Notes under the pieces: generated by a model | What the model was told of the DNA's origin: nothing | Database searches by the model: none | What the model saw: the letters and a program-made list of their open reading frames with translations, nothing else | Translations under genes and position numbers: made by a program | Part shown: positions 7,170-13,760 of the stretch, piece after piece | Layout of the letters: each line of letters opens with the position of its first letter | Numbering within the stretch: position 1 is the first letter of the stretch | Assembly (NCBI GenBank): GCA_028290165.1 | Contig: JAQGKJ010000839.1 | Location: 1 to 13,847, forward strand | DNA length: 13,847 nucleotides | Source of the DNA: Bradyrhizobium sp. | GTDB taxonomy: Bacteria > Pseudomonadota > Alphaproteobacteria > Rhizobiales > Xanthobacteraceae | Direction: 5' to 3'

Positions 7170-7539
7170 CCTCCCGGTCGATCCCTCGCTTCAACGCGGC
7201 GCGCGCCGCGTCGCGATGTTCCGGCGTGATGTGCCCCGCGACCAGGCGGATCGCGGTCGCCAGCACCGCGGCATCGTCGGTGAAACCCAGCACCGGCAGC
7301 ATGTCCGGAATGAAATCGAACGGCAGGATGAAATAGGCGATCGCCCCTAACAGCGCCGCCTGCACGTGACGCGGCGTCTGCTTGTCGAACGCGCAATAAT
7401 AAGCGGCGAGCAAATCCTCAGCGAAGGGAATTCTGGCCAGCACCCGCTTCAGCTTGATCCAGAAGCGCCGGCGCACGCTTTCGCGGTCTTTCGCCAGCTC
7501 ATCGGCCGGCTCAAAACCCACGGTATGTTCCGAAACCAT
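7165..7539 (-). CDS. YkvA / DUF1232 family small membrane protein
   Basis: A 124-residue protein with the DUF1232 signature: AYFILPFDFIPDMLPVLGF-TDDAAVL at about 68-93, where the P-x-D-x-I-P-D and DD positions are conserved. One hydrophobic stretch (about 62-80) may insert in or lie on the membrane. The function of the family is not established. The start is the ATG at 7539, with AGGGAG upstream; the open frame extends another 18 codons but without a ribosome site. It lies 89 bases downstream of phhB on the same strand and is probably co-transcribed with it. Confidence 0.85.
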   Translation of the reverse strand: MVSEHTVGFEPADELAKDRESVRRRFWIKLKRVLARIPFAEDLLAAYYCAFDKQTPRHVQAALLGAIAYFILPFDFIPDMLPVLGFTDDAAVLATAIRLVAGHITPEHRDAARAALKRGIDREA

Positions 7540-7628
7540 CGCCTGGGCTCCCTGAAAGCCTACGCAGCAGATCGCCGCGCCGGACGCCCTCAAGAGTTGG
7601 GGATTTGGTGCCTTCGCCGCAAGATTGA

Positions 7629-7934
7629 TCAGGCGACGCCGAGTTGGCCTGCGATCGCGTTCATGGCTTTCGCGAGCTCGATATCGAGGGCGGTGACGCC
7701 GCCGGCGTCATGGGTCGCCAGGACCACTTCCACCGTCTTGTAAACGTTGCGCCATTCCGGGTGATGGTCGCGCTTTTCGGCGACCAGCGCCACCCGCGAC
7801 ATGAACCCGAAGGTTTCGTTGAAATCCTTGAAGATAAAGGTTCGCGTGATCGCCTCGCGGCCGGACACCTCGGTCCACCCGGTCAGCCCTTTCAGGGCCG
7901 ATTTTCGCGCCTCCGCCGACAGCCGTTCCGCCAT
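7629..7934 (-). CDS. phhB: 4a-hydroxytetrahydrobiopterin dehydratase (PCD/DCoH)
   Basis: A 101-residue pterin-4a-carbinolamine dehydratase. The enzyme dehydrates 4a-hydroxytetrahydropterin, recycling the cofactor of aromatic amino-acid hydroxylases; in bacteria without those enzymes it is linked to molybdopterin metabolism. The signature is complete: EKRDHHPEW (53-61), with the catalytic His pair H57/H58, and THDAGG (74-79), with H75 as the third active-site histidine. Length is normal for the family. The ATG at 7934 is preceded at five bases by GGAGG, an ideal ribosome site. No phenylalanine hydroxylase gene is in the window. Confidence 0.95.
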   Translation of the reverse strand: MAERLSAEARKSALKGLTGWTEVSGREAITRTFIFKDFNETFGFMSRVALVAEKRDHHPEWRNVYKTVEVVLATHDAGGVTALDIELAKAMNAIAGQLGVA

Positions 7935-8026
7935 GATCGCCTCCGTTTTTTACCCGAACCTCATCCTAACACCCGCGGCCACCCCCGGATCCCTGCCGCA
8001 ATAAGGCGGCAAAGCCGGTCCTAGGG

Positions 8027-8080
8027 CGCCAGCGCAAAGCCCCCCGGTAACCATGACGCAGATGTAACCCCGCGCTGGCG
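8027..8080. promoter_or_regulatory. Nine-base inverted repeat in the phhB/TAXI divergent region, candidate operator
   Basis: CGCCAGCGC (8027-8035) and GCGCTGGCG (8072-8080) are perfect inverted copies separated by 36 bases. Between them GGTAACC (8046-8052) and TGTAACC (8063-8069) repeat at a 17-base step. The right arm ends just upstream of a candidate -10 element, so a protein bound here could control the TAXI gene. A separate TGCCGC/GCGGCA hairpin lies at 7994-8011. Confidence 0.35.
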
Positions 8081-8087
8081 GGAAATT

Positions 8088-8096
8088 TGCTACAAT
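8088..8096 (+). promoter_or_regulatory. Candidate extended -10 promoter of the membrane-anchored TAXI gene
   Basis: TGC followed by TACAAT matches an extended -10 element. The expected transcript start near 8103 leaves a leader of about 16 bases. No good -35 hexamer is visible, which is tolerated with an extended -10. Confidence 0.4.
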
Positions 8097-8118
8097 ATCG
8101 AGATAACGCATTGGCCAG

Positions 8119-9570
8119 ATGAAATTGAGCCTCAAACGATTGTTTGCCCGATCGATGACCAGAGGCCTCGACCTTGTCGAGCCGCCGGCGCCGTCATCGT
8201 CGCGTTCGGCGACGCGGAAGGTGACGTTCGTCACGCTGGCGGGAATCCTCGCCGTCGTCGGCGCGCTGGCGGGCATCTATTACTTTGCGATGCGGCCGGA
8301 GATCCTGCGGATTGCGGTCGGCCCGGCGAACTCCGATGACATCAGGGTCGTCCAGGCCCTGACCCAGGCCTTTGTCCAGACCCATAGCCATGTCCGTTTG
8401 CGTCCCGTCCAGACCGAGGGTGCCACCGCCAGCGCGCAAGCGCTTGCCGAAGGCAAGGCCGATCTTGCCATCGTCCGCGGCGATCTCGACGTGCCGAAAA
8501 ATGCCCAGGCTGTGGCGACGCTGCGCAAGAACGTCGCGGTGCTGTGGGTGCCTCCACCCGCCAAGGCCAAGGGCAAGAAATCCGGTCCGAAGATCACCAG
8601 GATTTCGCAGCTCGCCGGACACCGCATTGGCGTCGTCGGCCGCACCCAGGCCAACGTCAATCTGCTCAAGGTCGTCCTGCAGCAATATGGCGTCGACCCG
8701 AACAAGGTCGAGATCGTCCAGTTTCCGGCCCCTGAAGCCGCGGAAGCCATCCGCAACCAGAAGGCAGATGCCTACCTCGCCGCCGGACCTGTCAATAGCA
8801 AGATCACCGCGGATGCGATCGCGGCTTCGACGCGCGACGGCGGTACGCCGAAGTTCCTCGCGATCGATTCGAACGAGGCGATTGCGCAAAACCATCCCGT
8901 ATACGAGGCGGCCGAAATTCCCGCCGGGGCCTTCGGCGGCTCGCCCGACAAGCCCGACGATGAGGTGAAGACGATCAGCTTCTCCCACCACATCGTCGCG
9001 CGCAAAGGTCTTTCGGATTCGACGGTCGCGGCTTTCACCCGGCAGTTGTTTGCGGTCCGGCAGCAGCTGATGTCGGAATATCCGCTGGCGGCGAAAATCG
9101 AGACCCCGGATACCGACAAGGACGCCGTGATCCCGGTGCATCCGGGCGCCGCGGCCTTTGTCGACGGCGAGGAAAAAACGTTCCTCGATCGCTACAGCGA
9201 TTACATCTGGTGGGGGCTGATGGGCCTTTCTGCCATGGGTTCGGCCGGCGCGTGGTTCGCGGGCTATCTGAAGAAGGACGAGCGCAACACCAACTCATCC
9301 TCGCGCGACCGCTTGCTGGAGATGATCGCGTCGGCGCGGCGCAGCGATTCCACTGAAGAGCTCGACGCGATGCAGGACGAGGCGGATCATATCCTGCGCG
9401 ATACCCTGCACTGCTTCGATCATGGCGCCATCAAGGAAGGGGCGTTGACCGCCTTCAGCATGGCGCTCGATCAATTCCATACGGCGGTGGCCGACCGCAG
9501 GGCGCTCCTGATGAACCTGCCGCAGAACCTGCAACAGGCGAGCGCGCAGTTCCGGGCGACCGGAACTTAA
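8119..9570 (+). CDS. TAXI-family solute-binding protein anchored by two membrane helices, with cytosolic tail
   Basis: A 483-residue protein. Residues 1-34 are basic and cytosolic. Membrane helix 1 spans about 35-58. A TAXI binding domain fills the periplasmic part (about 60-360): LRIAVGPANSDD (63-74), ADLAIVRGDLD (114-124), LAGHRIGVVGR (165-175). Membrane helix 2 spans about 363-384. A helical, charged tail of about 100 residues (385-483) returns to the cytosol and includes the cluster LHCFDHGAIKEG (430-441). Most TAXI proteins are secreted soluble proteins, so this two-helix layout with a cytosolic module recalls a sensor. The ATG at 8119 has a poor ribosome site. The gene is divergent from phhB and lies 95 bases upstream of the phosphatase gene. 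No TRAP permease is adjacent. The domain call is good; the role is unknown. Confidence 0.85.
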   Translation: MKLSLKRLFARSMTRGLDLVEPPAPSSSRSATRKVTFVTLAGILAVVGALAGIYYFAMRPEILRIAVGPANSDDIRVVQALTQAFVQTHSHVRLRPVQTEGATASAQALAEGKADLAIVRGDLDVPKNAQAVATLRKNVAVLWVPPPAKAKGKKSGPKITRISQLAGHRIGVVGRTQANVNLLKVVLQQYGVDPNKVEIVQFPAPEAAEAIRNQKADAYLAAGPVNSKITADAIAASTRDGGTPKFLAIDSNEAIAQNHPVYEAAEIPAGAFGGSPDKPDDEVKTISFSHHIVARKGLSDSTVAAFTRQLFAVRQQLMSEYPLAAKIETPDTDKDAVIPVHPGAAAFVDGEEKTFLDRYSDYIWWGLMGLSAMGSAGAWFAGYLKKDERNTNSSSRDRLLEMIASARRSDSTEELDAMQDEADHILRDTLHCFDHGAIKEGALTAFSMALDQFHTAVADRRALLMNLPQNLQQASAQFRATGT

Positions 9571-9585
9571 GTAAAACCGTCAGCC

Positions 9586-9625
9586 CTGTAATCGAGCCGT
9601 CACATAACCTTCCTAGGTCTGTCAG
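9586..9625 (+). promoter_or_regulatory. Pho-box array in front of the phosphatase gene
   Basis: Heptamers resembling the PhoB half-site CTGTCAT occur in strict 11-base phase: CTGTAAT (9586-9592), CCGTCAC (9597-9603), a degenerate CCTTCCT (9608-9614) and CTGTCAG (9619-9625), with four-base spacers. The first two together match the classical 18-base Pho box at 12 of 14 half-site positions. The array lies 41 bases upstream of the phosphatase ATG, as expected for a PhoB-activated promoter. The match to the consensus is from memory and was not scored by matrix. Confidence 0.68.
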
Positions 9626-9655
9626 AGCCCTCAGCGCATCCTGTGGGCCGATCAT

Positions 9656-9660
9656 GGAGG
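9656..9660 (+). promoter_or_regulatory. Ribosome binding site of the phosphatase gene
   Basis: GGAGG lies five bases before the ATG at 9666. It overlaps the earlier in-frame ATG at 9654, so the later start is chosen. Confidence 0.8.
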
Positions 9661-9665
9661 CTTGC

Positions 9666-11249
9666 ATGAGCATTCAAATCCCCCGCAAAATTCGCAGCGG
9701 ACTTTCGCGCCGGCGATTTCTTTCTACCGCGGCTGCGACTGGCGCTGGCGCATTCGGTGCCATTGCGATGCCCTACCTCAGCCGCGCCGCCGACCGCCCG
9801 CAGGTTACCCATGGCGTGCAATCCGGCGATATCGGCACAGAGGGCGGCGTGGTGTGGGCGCGCGCCGACCGGCCGTCGCAAATGATGGTCGAGGTCGCGA
9901 CCACTGAGTCGTTTGGCAATGGGCGGACGTTGCCGCCGATCGCGGCGCTGCCGGAGAGCGACTTCACCGCGAAGATGCTTTTGGAGAATTTGCCCTCGGG
10001 CCAAGATATTTTCTATCGCGTCCGCTTCCGCGATCTGTCGCATCCCGACATTTCCAGCGAGCCCGTTGTCGGCCGCTTCCGTACCGCACCCAGCGACCGC
10101 CGCGATGTCAGTTTCGTCTGGGGCGGCGATGTCGCGGGACAAGGCTGGGGCATCAATCCCGACGATGGCGGCATGGTCACCTACGCCACCATGCGCAAGC
10201 ACAAACCGGATTTCCTGCTGCATTCCGGCGACACCATCTATGCCGACGGCGTGATTCCGTCGGAAGTGAAACTGCCTGACGGAAAGATCTGGAAGAACCT
10301 CACCATCCCCGAGAAGGCAAAAGTCGCCGAGACGCTCGACGAAGTCCGCGCCGCGCACAAGTACAATCTGCTCGACGATAATGTGCGCGCCTTCAACGCC
10401 GAAGTGCCTATCTTCGTGCAGTGGGACGACCACGAGGTCATGAACAACTGGTCGGCGTCGAAGGAGATCCCGGCCGTCTACAAGGTCCGCGATATCTCAT
10501 TGCTTGCCGCCCGCGCCGCACGTGCGTTCCACGAGATGTATCCGATGCGCGAGAGCATCGTCGAGCCCGGCCGGGTCTATCGCACCCTGAGCTATGGTCC
10601 CCATCTCGACGTCTTCATGCTGGATGAGCGCAGCTATCGCGGCCCCAACGGTCCGAACCTGCAGACCACTTACGGTCCCGACAGCTACTTCATCGGGCCC
10701 GATCAGCTGTTGTGGCTGAAGCGCGCGCTGTTGAACTCGCGCGCCACCTGGAAGGTGATCGCCTCCGACATGCCGCTCAGCCTGATCGTTTATGACGATG
10801 CGACCAACAGAAAGGGCTCGGAAGCTTTTGCCCAGGGCGATGGCCCGCCCCGCGGCCGCGAACTCGAAATCGCCGAAATCCTGCGCTTCATCAAGACTTC
10901 CGGCGTTACCAACACCGTTTGGCTGACGGCGGACGTGCATTACGCCGCCGCGCATTACTACAATCCCGACAAGGCGCAGTTCCAGGAATTCGAGCCGTTC
11001 TGGGAATTCGTCTCCGGGCCCCTGCACGCCGGCACTTTCGGGCCGAACGAACTTGACAATACGTTTGGGCCAGAAGTGAAGTTCGTCAAGGCGCCGGGGC
11101 CGGACAAGCAGAACCTGCCACCATCGGCCGGCATGCAGTTCTTCGGTCACGTCAAAATAGACGGCGCAACCGGGCAGATGATTGTGACGTTGCGCGATCG
11201 CGCCGACGTGTCGCTGTGGTCGACCACGCTAGATCCCAAGCTCAGCTAG
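9666..11249 (+). CDS. phoD: PhoD-type alkaline phosphatase/phosphodiesterase, Tat-exported
   Basis: A 527-residue exported phosphatase of the PhoD family, which uses iron and calcium to release phosphate from phosphomono- and diesters outside the cytoplasm. SRRRFLS (14-20) plus a hydrophobic stretch is a clear twin-arginine signal, with cleavage near SRAA (39-42). A PhoD N-terminal beta domain follows (about 45-140). The metallophosphatase domain carries WGGD (152-155), HSGDTIYAD (186-194), WDDHEV (253-258) and TADVHYAAAH (421-430), which supply the metal ligands. The start at 9666 is fixed by GGAGG five bases upstream. In-phase Pho-box half-sites upstream predict induction by PhoB when phosphate is scarce. 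Its stop overlaps tail to tail with the methyltransferase gene by eight bases. The phoD symbol denotes family membership; several paralogues may exist. Confidence 0.93.
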   Translation: MSIQIPRKIRSGLSRRRFLSTAAATGAGAFGAIAMPYLSRAADRPQVTHGVQSGDIGTEGGVVWARADRPSQMMVEVATTESFGNGRTLPPIAALPESDFTAKMLLENLPSGQDIFYRVRFRDLSHPDISSEPVVGRFRTAPSDRRDVSFVWGGDVAGQGWGINPDDGGMVTYATMRKHKPDFLLHSGDTIYADGVIPSEVKLPDGKIWKNLTIPEKAKVAETLDEVRAAHKYNLLDDNVRAFNAEVPIFVQWDDHEVMNNWSASKEIPAVYKVRDISLLAARAARAFHEMYPMRESIVEPGRVYRTLSYGPHLDVFMLDERSYRGPNGPNLQTTYGPDSYFIGPDQLLWLKRALLNSRATWKVIASDMPLSLIVYDDATNRKGSEAFAQGDGPPRGRELEIAEILRFIKTSGVTNTVWLTADVHYAAAHYYNPDKAQFQEFEPFWEFVSGPLHAGTFGPNELDNTFGPEVKFVKAPGPDKQNLPPSAGMQFFGHVKIDGATGQMIVTLRDRADVSLWSTTLDPKLS

Positions 11250-12087
11250 CAAGCTCCGCCGAGGAAAACCACAGGTGCTCACCAATCGCGACTGCGGTCT
11301 CGTCGGGCTCGCGGTCGGCGGTCAGCCATAGCGACCGCGCCGACCAAGCCTCCTGTAAATCGGGAATTTTGGTGCACTCCTCCGCAGCGGGTGCGCCGAC
11401 GCAGGGAATGAAATAGGACGCCATCAACGGCTTCACGGCAAAACCCGCCTCCTGGCGCGAGACGATGATCGCGAGACCGACTGCCTGGGACGGCCGCCAT
11501 GGGAAAATCATGCGGCCTCCGGGACGTAGCGCCCGCAGCCAGGACGGCGGCGGTGTCACGACCCCGGCGTTGACGTAAATCAGATCCGTCGGCGGCAGCG
11601 GCAGCCGCGTTGCGTCGCCCTGGATGACAGAAACTCCCTCGAACGGCTGCAGATTGTCGCGCGCCTTTTTCGCCAGCCCCTCGTCGATCTCGAAAGCATG
11701 CACCAAACCACCGGGCAGCGTCAGGACGGACAGGATCGCGGTGTAATATCCGGTGCCCGCGCCGATGTGGCAGACGGTTTCGCCGGGCCTTGGCGCCACC
11801 GCGCCCATCCAGGCCGCATGCAGAAAAGGCTCGCCATTATTGATGCCTTTCGCCGCATCGAGCTTGACCAGCACATTCTGATAGAGAAACACCGGGTCGG
11901 CGCTCGGGGTTTCCACGGTGCGTTGATAGATGCTGATGTGCCATGGCCCGGGCCCGACAAACGCCTCGCGGCGGACCAGTTCGAACGCCCGCTCGAAGCG
12001 CGGATCGGTCGACCCGCTGGCGACCGCCATCATGGTTGCGAAGAAACCCCTGATCTCGTCGAGGCCGGCTTTGTTTTTCTTCTGCAT
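11242..12087 (-). CDS. PCMT-like SAM-dependent methyltransferase
   Basis: A 281-residue class I methyltransferase related to protein-L-isoaspartate O-methyltransferases. The SAM-binding motif I is VCHIGAGTGYYTAIL (105-119). The acidic end of strand 2 is AFEIDEGLAKKA (131-142), motif II is VIQGDAT (154-160), and LRALRPGGRMIFPW (184-197) is the late conserved segment. The region before motif I reads KGINNGEPFLHAAWMG (80-95), where PCMT enzymes normally have a QTIS-P substrate motif. The substrate is therefore probably not the usual isoaspartate and remains unknown. The ATG at 12087 was chosen; a TTG at 12096 is the alternative, and neither has a good ribosome site. It lies 72 bases downstream of the receiver gene and may be co-transcribed. 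It overlaps the phosphatase gene convergently. Confidence 0.82.
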   Translation of the reverse strand: MQKKNKAGLDEIRGFFATMMAVASGSTDPRFERAFELVRREAFVGPGPWHISIYQRTVETPSADPVFLYQNVLVKLDAAKGINNGEPFLHAAWMGAVAPRPGETVCHIGAGTGYYTAILSVLTLPGGLVHAFEIDEGLAKKARDNLQPFEGVSVIQGDATRLPLPPTDLIYVNAGVVTPPPSWLRALRPGGRMIFPWRPSQAVGLAIIVSRQEAGFAVKPLMASYFIPCVGAPAAEECTKIPDLQEAWSARSLWLTADREPDETAVAIGEHLWFSSAELAS

Positions 12088-12159
12088 GGCATTCAACGGA
12101 ACGCAAATTCATTGTGTCGCAGGATATCAAACAATCCGGTCGGCAATAACTCCAAATTG

Positions 12160-12558
12160 TCAGCGCGTGGCGCCGCCCGCAGATCGCCGTTGCAACAAGG
12201 CCTGCAGCGCGTCGGCCGAATAGGGTTTGGGCAGCGTCGGCCTTTGTGCGAACGCGGCCGGAAACGCCACCGTGGGGCCGTAACCGGTCACGAACACGAA
12301 CGGAATTCCCAGCGCATCCAGCCGCTCGGCGATCGCAAAACTCTTTTCGTGGACCAGCCCGACATCGAGCAGCGCAAAATCGGGGGCGCGATGGGCGATC
12401 ATTTCGAGCGCCTTGGCCACGCTAGCCGCGGTCCGCACGCGCTTCACCCCGAAACCGAGAATCGTGTCTTCGAAGTCGAGTGCGATGATCGGGTCATCCT
12501 CGACGATCAGGACATCGTTGGGCAGGACGGCCATGCCGTCGAGAGGGGGAGGTTCCAT
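12160..12558 (-). CDS. Lone response-regulator receiver-domain protein
   Basis: A 132-residue protein consisting of one receiver domain with no output domain. The phosphorylation residues are intact: acidic cluster E20-D21-D22, phospho-acceptor D65 in FALLDVGL (61-68), T91 in FVFVTGYG (87-94), and K111 in LPKPYS (109-114). Such single-domain regulators act by contact with partner kinases or proteins. The start is uncertain: the ATG at 12558 gives the usual short N-terminus, the ATG at 12534 is also possible, and the open frame extends to 12645. No histidine kinase gene is adjacent. It is divergent from the Crp/Fnr-type gene. Confidence 0.85.
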   Translation of the reverse strand: MEPPPLDGMAVLPNDVLIVEDDPIIALDFEDTILGFGVKRVRTAASVAKALEMIAHRAPDFALLDVGLVHEKSFAIAERLDALGIPFVFVTGYGPTVAFPAAFAQRPTLPKPYSADALQALLQRRSAGGATR

Positions 12559-12690
12559 GGTCTCGTCAGTCAAGCGGTCAACTTTGATCGAAGCCGAGCC
12601 GTGCTCGGAAACGAACCCGCCGCGCGAGGCCACAAAAAAGCGCATCGGCCGGTTCCCAGGGTGAAACCATCACATCCCAGTTTCGTTTGT

Positions 12691-12710
12691 CTGTGCACTT
12701 GTGGACACAG
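12691..12710. promoter_or_regulatory. Candidate palindromic operator upstream of the Crp/Fnr-type gene
   Basis: CTGTG (12691-12695) and CACAG (12706-12710) are inverted copies around ten bases, in the divergent region between the receiver gene and the Crp/Fnr-type gene. The TGTG...CACA ends recall Crp-family sites, but the spacing is wider than the classical TGTGA-N6-TCACA. It could be an autoregulatory site or chance. Confidence 0.25.
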
Positions 12711-12768
12711 CAATCCGAGGCGGACGCTTATTGTGGATACTCCGAGCAAGGGAACCTTTGGAAAGGCA

Positions 12769-13518
12769 ATGCGCGCTCCCGACAATGGCGATCGGCCGTA
12801 CAACAACCTGTTGCGACGGCTCAGCGCCAGCGATTTTGCGCTGATCGCGCCGCATCTCTCCCACGGAGAAGCTGCCGCCAACGACCTGCTCTATAACCCC
12901 GGCGACGACGTCGAGATCGTTCACTTTCCTTGCGGGCCTGCTCTCGCGTCGTTTCTGGTTCCGAATGCAGACGGCCGCGACGTCGAGATCATCCTGGTCG
13001 GCCGCGAAGGCGCCGTCGGCGGCATTGTCAGCGAGGGGTATCTGCCGGCCTATAGCCGCATCATGGTCAAATTCGGCGGGCCGCTGGTGCGGTTGCACGT
13101 CCGAAAGCTCGAGGCCGCGAAAGCAAAATCGGCCACACTGCGCAACGTGTTCGCGCGCTATGCCGACTGCCTGCTCGCCCAGATCTTCCAGTCGACCGCC
13201 TGCAACGCGATCCATTCGATCGAGCAGCGCACCGCCAAGTGGATCCTCTCGGCGATGGAGCGGACCGATCACGATGACCTCGTGGCGCTGACGCATGAGC
13301 AGTTGGCGACCCTGCTCGGGGTCGGCCGCAGCTATACCAGCCGCGTCATCCAGGCGTTCAAGGCGGAAGGGGTGCTGGAGACCCGGCGCGGGTCGATCCT
13401 GGTCCGCAATCGCCGGACCTTGCGGGCACGGGCCTGCCTTTGCAACGAATCGGTCAAAAACCACTTCGAGGAAGTATTGCGCGGGGTTTATCCCACCGAG
13501 GAGGCCAAAAGCCGCTGA
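12769..13518 (+). CDS. Crp/Fnr-family transcriptional regulator
   Basis: A 249-residue DNA-binding regulator. An N-terminal cyclic-nucleotide-binding-like beta barrel spans about 20-115 and includes ILVGREGAVGG (75-85). A dimerisation helix spans about 120-150. The C-terminal winged helix contains EQRTAKWILSAME (152-164) and the helix-turn-helix THEQLATLLGVGRSYTSRVI (175-194). The phosphate-binding RxS/T motif of true cAMP receptors is not visible, nor is an Fnr-type N-terminal cysteine cluster, so the signal is unknown. The ATG at 12769 is preceded by GGAAAGG; a GTG at 12733 would add 12 residues. The frame stays open far upstream, but that part is antisense to the methyltransferase and receiver genes and is not coding. 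Confidence 0.9.
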   Translation: MRAPDNGDRPYNNLLRRLSASDFALIAPHLSHGEAAANDLLYNPGDDVEIVHFPCGPALASFLVPNADGRDVEIILVGREGAVGGIVSEGYLPAYSRIMVKFGGPLVRLHVRKLEAAKAKSATLRNVFARYADCLLAQIFQSTACNAIHSIEQRTAKWILSAMERTDHDDLVALTHEQLATLLGVGRSYTSRVIQAFKAEGVLETRRGSILVRNRRTLRARACLCNESVKNHFEEVLRGVYPTEEAKSR

Positions 13519-13569
13519 AGAAGGTGCGGTTTGCCGCCAAAATCGGCTAACCAAATCGGAAACAACACA

Positions 13570-13597
13570 TTGTTTTTCGGCGATTTCTGACTATATT
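13570..13597 (+). promoter_or_regulatory. Candidate promoter in front of typA
   Basis: TTGTTT (13570-13575) and TATATT (13592-13597) are separated by 16 bases and lie in an AT-rich island between the Crp/Fnr-type gene and typA. A start near 13604 would give a leader of about 157 bases. Confidence 0.42.
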
Positions 13598-13618
13598 GCA
13601 GCGCAACGCGTAAGGTGT

Positions 13619-13650
13619 GCCCGGTCCCTTTGGCCGGGCTTCCTTTTTGG
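13619..13650 (+). terminator. Intrinsic-terminator-like hairpin in the typA leader
   Basis: GCCCGG (13619-13624) pairs with CCGGGC (13634-13639); the inner CC/GG can extend the stem around a CTTT loop. TTCCTTTTT follows. It may end the Crp/Fnr-type transcript 100 bases after its stop. It also lies downstream of the candidate typA promoter, so it could attenuate typA or end a short RNA. A second hairpin, GCGCC-GTG-GGCGC, follows at 13651-13663. Confidence 0.55.
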
Positions 13651-13760
13651 GCGCCGTGGGCGCTTGCGAATTCCAGGTTTTTGAGTGCGATCCGGAAAAA
13701 TCGGTCCCGGCTTTCCGGCGAGATCGCGCTTCGCTCCATTGTCCGACCAGAAGAACAGTC

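Noticed and set aside
8194..9141. 315-codon minus-strand open frame opposite the anchored TAXI gene
   Set aside because: Antisense shadow with low-complexity Arg/Gly/Asp composition; the plus strand has a coherent domain and two membrane helices.
9561..9580. GGAAC followed by CGT near the end of the anchored TAXI gene, considered as a general-stress (EcfG) promoter
   Set aside because: The spacing between the elements is about ten bases, too short for the usual 16-17, and the Pho box explains the region better.
9600..10433. 277-codon minus-strand open frame opposite the phosphatase gene
   Set aside because: The phosphatase metal-binding motifs and Tat signal are on the plus strand, and the minus-strand translation has no recognisable feature.
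11698..12732. Long plus-strand open frame running into the Crp/Fnr-type gene, giving a 606-residue fusion
   Set aside because: The upstream part is antisense to the methyltransferase and receiver genes, which have clear domain motifs. Its translation is Arg/His/Gly-rich without domain features. Only the part from about 12733/12769 is real.
12670..13554. 294-codon minus-strand open frame opposite the Crp/Fnr-type gene
   Set aside because: The helix-turn-helix and cNMP-type barrel are on the plus strand; the antisense frame lacks a domain and a ribosome site.
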